This document shows positions 58,247 through 64,000 of a stretch of DNA of 64,000 nt, piece after piece. The DNA is taken from contig NZ_RHOT01000005.1 of assembly GCF_003946675.1 (NCBI RefSeq), positions 1 to 64,000 of the forward strand, given 5' to 3'. The first letter of the stretch is position 1, and the number at the start of each line of letters is the position of its first letter. Source of the stretch: Lapidilactobacillus gannanensis. Its GTDB lineage: Bacteria > Bacillota > Bacilli > Lactobacillales > Lactobacillaceae. The notes below the pieces were generated by a model. It ran no database searches, was not told the origin of the DNA, and was given only the letters and a program-made list of their open reading frames with translations. Position numbers and translations under genes: made by a program.

Positions 58247-59482
58247 TTAACTCCTCTTCTTTGCTAGCCTACTTGGTAAATAAAATCGTAAAAATACAAT
58301 AATTAGCACTAATCCGGCAACAATCAAACCGCTGACAACTAACCACCCTAATTGCTGACCATTCAGTAATAGCATTAAGCTATAACCTAACCATTGTCCC
58401 AAGAGCAGTATGCGTAGCAACCGTTCAAAATCACGTTGTCTTTCTGCCAACGTGGTGGGATAAAGTTGCGTCAGTGGATTATGGTCAAAATGATGGAATA
58501 AAGGCAACAGCTGATAACCGGCTAAATAAATAAACAGTAAAAACAACAGTGCCACGACCACAGGCTGCTGAATCAGTGCTAGTAAAACCATTCCAATTAC
58601 TAAAAATCGCAACCAAATATTTAAATAGTCCGTCCGTCGTAAGAAAGCACGCTGATATAAATAACTAAAGGTCCCAGGCTGCCGCTGTTGCCACCATTTT
58701 AAACAACGATCAATCAAGCGATTGCTGACCACATGCCCACCAACTTCAGGTACATCAACAAAAAGATTATAAAAACGCAATATGCGAAATTGCCGACTGG
58801 CCTCTTGTTCAATGACTAAGCGCCAATTAAGCCGCGTCGTTGGTAAAATCTTAGTTTGTGTCCAACGCCACCAAAGATTAGCTAAGATAGCTAAAATAAG
58901 TGCTAAGCCACCATATACATAAAAACCAAGTACCCAACTGACCACGGCACCAAGAACCAACCAAATCCGCTTGATTGGCAGTTGCCGATCAGCTTGATCT
59001 CGTAATAACTGGCTCATCAGTAATCTTAAATCCAAGTCTTTGAACACAAACAATGACAACATCAGTCCCAACCACTGCCACGGTGAAATTGTGGTTGCCC
59101 GCAATACAAAGGGCGTTAGCACTAATCCGGCAAAAACCATGACAAAAGCGGGTAATGCCAGACTATAGTGCTGGGCTTGCTTAAGGTAGCGGCCTAATTG
59201 AGCCTCTTTTGGTAGTAAGAAAATTTGATCAGCTTTCACCAAAAGCGTTGCAAGTCGCCCAATTAGCAAAACAAGCGCCAAAATAATGATTACTATTGGT
59301 TGGGCCCACCATAAAGGCTGGCTGATTTTTTGAAGGGCATTACTATACCAGAACGCCAGAGCCCCGACTACAAAAACCGCCGCCAAAATCAAGTGGTCAT
59401 TAAAGACATACCGTAAATACTTATTTTGTTGGCGTAGATGCTGTTTTAAACGGTGGCGCCACAAAGTCTGAAAATCAAACAT
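58247..59482 (-). CDS. ecsB: ABC transporter permease EcsB
   Basis: 411 residues from the ATG at 59482 (AAAGGAG 7 nt upstream, inside the ecsA end). Eight or more hydrophobic segments. FDFQTLWRHRLKQHLRQQNK at the N-terminus is typical of EcsB. With EcsA it forms an exporter linked in Bacillus to secretion and regulated proteolysis. The gene order trmB-ecsB-ecsA-(HIT)-prsA supports the call. Confidence 0.9.
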   Translation of the reverse strand: MFDFQTLWRHRLKQHLRQQNKYLRYVFNDHLILAAVFVVGALAFWYSNALQKISQPLWWAQPIVIIILALVLLIGRLATLLVKADQIFLLPKEAQLGRYLKQAQHYSLALPAFVMVFAGLVLTPFVLRATTISPWQWLGLMLSLFVFKDLDLRLLMSQLLRDQADRQLPIKRIWLVLGAVVSWVLGFYVYGGLALILAILANLWWRWTQTKILPTTRLNWRLVIEQEASRQFRILRFYNLFVDVPEVGGHVVSNRLIDRCLKWWQQRQPGTFSYLYQRAFLRRTDYLNIWLRFLVIGMVLLALIQQPVVVALLFLLFIYLAGYQLLPLFHHFDHNPLTQLYPTTLAERQRDFERLLRILLLGQWLGYSLMLLLNGQQLGWLVVSGLIVAGLVLIIVFLRFYLPSRLAKKRS

Positions 59483-60209
59483 CACCATTCTCCTTTGCCA
59501 TCTGTAAGTAGATATCATCTAATTGATTAGGCGCAACGTTGAATTCTGTTGCTAATTCAGTAACAGTCCCACTGGCGCGAATCGTCCCTTGATTAAGCAA
59601 AATAAACCGATCAGCTTGTGCTTTGGCCGTCGCTAAAATATGCGTTGTCATCAAAACTGACTTGCCCGCAGCTTTTTTAGTTGCGATTAGATCAAGTAAG
59701 TTATGAACCGCTAAAGGATCCAGGCCAGTAAAAGGTTCATCAATAACCAATAGATTGGCCGACGTCATGAAAGCATTAACGATCATCACTTTTTGTTGCA
59801 TCCCTTTAGAGAAATGAGTTGGAAACCAATCTAGCATTTGATCTAGTCGAAATAGCTTCAACAATTTCTCAGCAACTGACCAAGTCGCGTCCGAATCTAA
59901 TTGGTAGGCCATGATTGTCATTTCCAAATGCTCTCGTAAAGTAAGTTCTGGGTATAAAATTGGTGTTTCTGGTACGAAGGCAATCTGTTGGCGATAAGCT
60001 TGCAAATCAGACTTTAAACTCACCTCATCGATTTTAATCGTACCTGATGTAGCTGGCAATAAACCTAAAATGTGTTTAATCGTTGTTGATTTACCAGCCC
60101 CATTTAAGCCAATCAGGCCAACAACCTCACCATCGTTTACTTTAAAACTGACATCTTTTAGAATTTGTAAGTGCTGATAGCCCCCACTCAGATGTTCTAC
60201 TGTTAACAT
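59475..60209 (-). CDS. ecsA: ABC transporter ATPase EcsA
   Basis: 244 residues starting MLTVEHLSGGYQHLQILKDV. Walker A GLNGAGKSTTIKHI (intact lysine), signature HFSKGMQQKVMI, Walker B LLVIDEPFTGLDPLA. Energises EcsB. Divergent from the HIT gene, as in other Firmicutes. Confidence 0.93.
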   Translation of the reverse strand: MLTVEHLSGGYQHLQILKDVSFKVNDGEVVGLIGLNGAGKSTTIKHILGLLPATSGTIKIDEVSLKSDLQAYRQQIAFVPETPILYPELTLREHLEMTIMAYQLDSDATWSVAEKLLKLFRLDQMLDWFPTHFSKGMQQKVMIVNAFMTSANLLVIDEPFTGLDPLAVHNLLDLIATKKAAGKSVLMTTHILATAKAQADRFILLNQGTIRASGTVTELATEFNVAPNQLDDIYLQMAKENGDV

Positions 60210-60442
60210 TGCAATCTTTTCCTTCCTTAGTGCAGCCTCGATTCCGGCTCGAAGCAACTCAACTCAAATTTCAAATTAGCTTTAATCATCAACATAATGC
60301 TAAATAATCATTGCAGTTGGCTAGCATCCAATTGGTCTTTCGTGTCATAATGGAGCTTGAACAACTAGTCATGGTAATCATTAATATGATAGCATGAAAG
60401 AGCTAGTAATGAGTATCGATAAATTAATTGAAGGTGAAACAA

Positions 60443-60874
60443 ATGGATGATTGTATTTTTTGCAAAATTATTCGCGGTGAAATTCCAAGTGTAAAGGTTT
60501 ATGAAGACGATGATGTCCTAGCTTTTCTGGACATCTCTCAGGTAACACCTGGTCACACACTGTTGGTTCCTAAAAAACATGTCCCTGACATTTACGCCTA
60601 CGACACTGACTTAGCAACTCGCGTCTTCCAACACGTGCCTCAGATTGCCCGTGCCATTAAAGCTGCCTTTCCAGAAGCTCAGGGCCTGAATATCTGTAAC
60701 AACAATGGTGAGTTGGCTTATCAATCTGTTTTTCATTCTCACATTCATTTTGTCCCACGTTATACGACCGCTGATGGTTTCTCAATGAAGTGGGCCAATA
60801 ATGCTGATCAATACACGCCGGAGAAATTAGCCAAAATTGCTGAACAAATTAAGGCACAAATCAAGGAGGCTTAA
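60443..60874 (+). CDS. hit: HIT family hydrolase
   Basis: 143 residues starting MDDCIFCKIIRGEIPSVKVY. The zinc/nucleotide site ends in SVFHSHIHFVPRY (HxHxH). Hydrolyses nucleoside phosphoramidates or related adenylated compounds. AAGGTG precedes the ATG. It lies four bases from the next gene. Confidence 0.93.
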   Translation: MDDCIFCKIIRGEIPSVKVYEDDDVLAFLDISQVTPGHTLLVPKKHVPDIYAYDTDLATRVFQHVPQIARAIKAAFPEAQGLNICNNNGELAYQSVFHSHIHFVPRYTTADGFSMKWANNADQYTPEKLAKIAEQIKAQIKEA

Positions 60875-60877
60875 CTC

Positions 60878-61231
60878 ATGAAACATTCTTTTCGTAAGGG
60901 ATTAATGACTGGTGCAATTGCTGGCACAGCTTATATTCTACTGACTACCAAAAAGACCGGCTTACAACGGCAACATCATTTACGCCAATATTTTGACGAT
61001 CTAACAACCTCAACACAACATTTAACGCAAAGTGTGCAGCGTTTTAAAAAGGCCCTCGGGCACTTGCAACATGAGGTCAAAACCACTGCTGCCCCAACAA
61101 TTGCTGCATTACAACAAGATATTGAGGATTATCAATTTCAAATGCAACCTCGCGTTGAGCAACTAACTGATGATGCTACCAAACTACAAGATAAGTTAAA
61201 TACCTTACAACCCGATGATTCACAAAATTAA
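60878..61231 (+). CDS. YtxH-like membrane protein
   Basis: 117 residues. An N-terminal hydrophobic segment (KGLMTGAIAGTAYILLTTKK, about residues 8-22) precedes a long helical, charged domain. That fits YtxH-type general stress proteins, although the GlyxxxGly pattern is weak. It is co-transcribed with the HIT gene. Function unknown. Confidence 0.65.
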   Translation: MKHSFRKGLMTGAIAGTAYILLTTKKTGLQRQHHLRQYFDDLTTSTQHLTQSVQRFKKALGHLQHEVKTTAAPTIAALQQDIEDYQFQMQPRVEQLTDDATKLQDKLNTLQPDDSQN

Positions 61232-61398
61232 GATCACTAGTTTATGAATTTTCTGTGACAGTTGCGAATTTTTAACTCTCAAGAAATGAACATTCCGTTA
61301 AATTTTGTCTGTTTATTTTATTTGTCTGGTAAATATGGTATATTACAAGAAGTGTCGCGTTTTAAATCGGAATTTGAATAGGATGTGGATTCAGAATT

Positions 61399-62298
61399 AT
61401 GAAGAAATCGATTAAGAAGCTGGTTTTAGCTGCAGCAAGCGTTGTCGCTGTTCTAGCACTAGCCGGATGTAGCAATAGTAAGACCGTTGTCTCAATGAAG
61501 GGTGGCAAAATCACTGAGAACGAGTATTACGAGAAGATGAAGAAAACCACTTCTGGTCAATCAACCTTGCAAACAATGATTATCACTAAGGCCCTTGAAG
61601 ACCAATATGGTAGCAAAGTTTCTAGCAAGAAAGTTGATGCGAAATTCAACAAGTTCAAGAAGACTTACGGTTCCTCTCTCTCATCTGTTTTATCAAGCAA
61701 TGGCATGACTAAAGCAGACTTGAAAGAAAATATTCGGACTAACTACTTAACAGAAGCTGCTTTAAAGGCTAACAAGAAAGTGACCGAAAAGAACCTTGAA
61801 ACACAATGGAAGAGCTACCAACCTAAAGTTACTGTTGCTCACATCTTAGTTGCTAAAGAAGATACTGCTAAAGATATCATCAAGCAATTGGATGAAGGTG
61901 GCGACTTTACTAAGTTAGCTAAGAAGTATTCAACTGATACTGCTACTAAATCAAACGGTGGTAAATTATCAGCCTTTGACAATACTGATACTAGATTAGA
62001 TTCAGATTTTAAAACAGCCGCATTCAAGTTAAAGCAAGGCGAATATACAAAGACCCCTGTTAAGACAACTTATGGCTATCACATCATCAAGATGATCAAG
62101 AACCCTGGTAAGCGTAAGATGGCTGATCATAAGAAAGAATTAACGAAACAACTTTATGATTCATGGTTACAAGACTCTAGCGTTATGCAAAAAGTCTTGG
62201 CTAAGGTTATCAAGAAGGCCAACGTCAGCATCAAGGACAAAGATTTACAGAACGTTCTTTCAAGCTATGTTAGCACTTCAAGCTCAAGCTCTAAGTAA
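61399..62298 (+). CDS. prsA: Foldase lipoprotein PrsA
   Basis: 299 residues. A lipoprotein signal peptide with lipobox LALAGC (Cys at 24) precedes an N-terminal chaperone domain. A parvulin-type PPIase domain lies at about 143-235 ([34 protein letters not shown]). A Ser-rich tail ends the protein. Acts outside the membrane to fold secreted proteins. Has its own promoter region and terminator. Confidence 0.95.
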   Translation: MKKSIKKLVLAAASVVAVLALAGCSNSKTVVSMKGGKITENEYYEKMKKTTSGQSTLQTMIITKALEDQYGSKVSSKKVDAKFNKFKKTYGSSLSSVLSSNGMTKADLKENIRTNYLTEAALKANKKVTEKNLETQWKSYQPKVTVAHILVAKEDTAKDIIKQLDEGGDFTKLAKKYSTDTATKSNGGKLSAFDNTDTRLDSDFKTAAFKLKQGEYTKTPVKTTYGYHIIKMIKNPGKRKMADHKKELTKQLYDSWLQDSSVMQKVLAKVIKKANVSIKDKDLQNVLSSYVSTSSSSSK

Positions 62299-62310
62299 AA
62301 GTAACCTTGC

Positions 62311-62344
62311 AAAAACAGTCGCATTATTTGCGGCTGTTTTTTTT
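62311..62344 (+). terminator. Terminator of prsA
   Basis: AAAAACAGtCGC/GCGgCTGTTTTTTTT, 13 nt beyond the prsA stop. Confidence 0.9.
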
Positions 62345-62820
62345 ACTTACCATTAAATTTTCACTGACAATCGATTTAATGGTTGTTTTTCAGGCTAAAA
62401 GCGAGCCAATTGTCAGGCTATCGTCAAAAAAAATGAAAAATTTTTTCGTTATTAAAAATGTAATCGCTATTTTATAAAGCGCTTTCTAGTGTAATCACTT
62501 TTATGCAGTTTACAATTTCGAACTTTTATTCTAAAAATAATGAAAAAAAAGTAACAAAAACTTGCTCAAATGTGGTATAAAGTAGATGTCAAGGTTTTTC
62601 CGTCAATTATCCATCATTCGTCTAATCTTGACTTGGCAGCGTCTAACCTCAGTTGTGACGCTGTCTTATTGTATAAATAATTGAACGTCAGACCAAAAAC
62701 GGTCAATCCTTAATCAATCAGCAATCGTTCAGCAAAGATGAGTGAGCTCAACGTGTAATAAATGCGCTCAAACGATGAGCGTTATCGTAAATAGAGAGTG
62801 TGACAAAAGGCGGTCAGCCG

Positions 62821-62927
62821 GTGAGCATTAACGTAAAATGTCGAACAATTCATTAGAATTGCTCGGCATTTTTGCGTTAAGCGGAACCGGTTGCCTTTTG
62901 AGAACACGTTTCAGCAACGAAAGTTCG
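62821..62927 (-). repeat. Interspersed terminator-bearing repeat, copy 2
   Basis: Reverse-complement match to 25059-25164. The ATG(C/T)C/GGCAT stem-loop is at 62835-62872. Here it is not directly beside a gene end. Confidence 0.85.
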
Positions 62928-63351
62928 TTTTATCTTTGTTAATGACACTTATCTGATGGCCTCAGAATCAGTCTTTTTTACGATATTAACTTGGCATTAT
63001 TTGACTAACTTTTCTTTAAAGTAAACTTGCCGATTTACTAAATTGTAAACTCTTCACTTAAAAGTTAGTCCACTTAAGACCTCATTTCACTAATAAATCA
63101 TCTTTAGCATCACCATGACTTTACTGAAAGCCCTTTAAATATGGGATATTTTAGAAATAATTTATCAGATAAGGAACGCCATGACACTTTTGCAAATAAA
63201 CTTAGCATTCTTTTCATCGTCATGCTGATACAACATCATCCGCCGAATAAAGTTGCTAGTTGGTCTTTAATTGGTCGTATCAGTCACTAGCCTAAGGAAT
63301 TGAATTCAGCACCCCCTATTTATTGCACGCAGTAAACAACAAGGCCCGGAT

Positions 63352-63379
63352 GGTGGTCTCTATAAAATCAGAGACTACC
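63352..63379. repeat. Hairpin in the 62.3-63.5 kb gap
   Basis: GGTGGTCTC and GAGACTACC pair around ATAAAATCA. CCC and GGG outside it could extend the stem. No T-run. Confidence 0.5.
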
Positions 63380-63519
63380 CACCCAGGCTATTTGAACTCA
63401 TTGCTTTTATTCACTTGTGTCATTATTAAATACTTTCACGAAAACACTTCAAATTAAATGAACGTTTGATGCTAGCCAATCGGTCGTGGTCACATCTGCT
63501 ATTATCTATCTGGCATCAG

Positions 63520-64000
63520 TTAATGGCGAATCAAATAATCAAAAGCACTCAAACTCGCAGTCGCACCAGCACCAATTGCAATAGCGATTTGCTTGAAGGG
63601 TACTGACGTGCAATCCCCAGCGGCAAAAAGCCCCGAAATATTCGTCGCATTGTGCGAATCAATTTCTATCTCATGGCGATTTGTCAACGTAATCTTATCT
63701 CCAAGCCAATCAGTGTTGGGTAATAATCCTACTTGAATGAACACACCCGCCAACGCAATTGTTTGGTCTTCACCACTAGTCCGATTCTGATAAATCAAGC
63801 CAGTAACCTGATCAGTCCCGATTATTTGCTGAGTTGCAGCGTTAGTCACGACGGTAACGTTTTTTAGGGACGCAAGTTTTTCTTGTAATACCTGATCAGC
63901 GGCTAAAGTTGGCATAAACTCAATCAAGGTCACTTGGCGACTGGTCCCTGCTAAATCAATTGCTGCTTCGACACCCGAGTTGCCACCACCAATTACGGCC
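63520..64000 (-). CDS. ahpF: AhpF/NADH peroxiredoxin reductase, C-terminal part
   Basis: The frame is open to the window edge, so the 5' part is missing; about 159 residues are seen. [18 protein letters not shown] is the NAD(P)H-binding motif and [20 protein letters not shown] the late FAD-binding motif. The ending ([14 protein letters not shown]) fits alkyl hydroperoxide reductase F rather than thioredoxin reductase. It passes electrons from NADH to AhpC. Neighbours to the left are non-coding. Confidence 0.88.
   Translation of the reverse strand, partial: AVIGGGNSGVEAAIDLAGTSRQVTLIEFMPTLAADQVLQEKLASLKNVTVVTNAATQQIIGTDQVTGLIYQNRTSGEDQTIALAGVFIQVGLLPNTDWLGDKITLTNRHEIEIDSHNATNISGLFAAGDCTSVPFKQIAIAIGAGATASLSAFDYLIRH

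Larger units (their letters stand above)
62299..63519. other. 1.2-kb non-coding region
   Basis: Contains the prsA terminator, an AT-rich stretch, repeat copy 2 (62821-62927), and a GGTGGTCTC/GAGACTACC hairpin (about 63352-63379). A short leftward frame (about 63160-63240, RMMLYQHDDEKNAKFICK) looks protein-like but has no intact start-to-stop gene and may be a relic. Otherwise nothing is recognised. Confidence 0.5.

Noticed and set aside
63520-64000. Thioredoxin reductase TrxB
   Set aside because: The sequence around the NADH motif ([12 protein letters not shown]) and the C-terminal end fit AhpF better; the N-terminal part outside the window would settle it.

Overview
The window reads as a low-GC Firmicute of the family Lactobacillaceae. 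This rests on gene content and order: a yqeG-yqeH-yhbY-nadD-yqeK-rsfS cluster, nrdR-dnaB-dnaI, thrS with a T-box, an infC-rpmI-rplT operon with an attenuator leader, and trmB/ecsAB/HIT/prsA. I do not assign a genus.

Positions 1 to about 20.75 kb are the early, lysogeny and integration half of a temperate siphovirus prophage. Its left end and all morphogenesis genes lie outside the window. From 11.84 kb down to position 1 runs a leftward, tightly overlapped early operon: Cro-like regulator, HTH proteins, a putative recombination protein, a RecE-like nuclease, a DnaD-type replication initiator, many small unknown genes, DUF3850, DUF1064, YopX and RusA. This operon is full of mosaic scars: a 17-codon stub of a cytosine methyltransferase, a nonsense-mutated small gene, a YopX tail out of frame, and an SSB C-terminal tip attached to an unrelated protein. 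Two short rightward transcription units with their own promoter-like and terminator sequences sit antisense inside it.

From 11.6 to 14.0 kb there are two complete divergent repressor switches in tandem, each with its own palindromic operator family. The right-hand one is paired with an ImmA-like protease. From 14.0 to 19.4 kb lies rightward cargo: a membrane-anchored Mrr-type nuclease, a SHOCT-domain protein, an LPQAG wall-anchored surface protein, a DUF3800 protein and an orphan PemK/MazF-like protein, followed by a strong candidate structured small RNA. Two tRNA-like T-arm structures bracket part of this cargo. The tyrosine integrase (19.5-20.7 kb) ends about 100 bp from the 3' end of host gnd.

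From 20.8 kb to the end the DNA is chromosomal, mostly leftward housekeeping genes: gnd, ribosome biogenesis, tRNA modification, NAD synthesis, a GlcNAc/glucose-type PTS with its antiterminator, translation factors, replication initiation, DNA repair, cell wall, ABC transporters, protein folding, and a partial ahpF at the right edge. Points of interest here are an ABC ATPase whose Walker A lysine is threonine, infC starting at ATA, an array of three long hairpins with compensatory stem changes (28.8-29.2 kb), a second hairpin cluster (41.9-42.4 kb), and an interspersed terminator-bearing repeat present in two inverted copies.

The prophage initiator carries the same C-terminal motif, with identical spacing, as host DnaB encoded 40 kb away. 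This suggests the phage recruits the host DnaI/DnaC loading machinery, since no phage loader gene is visible.
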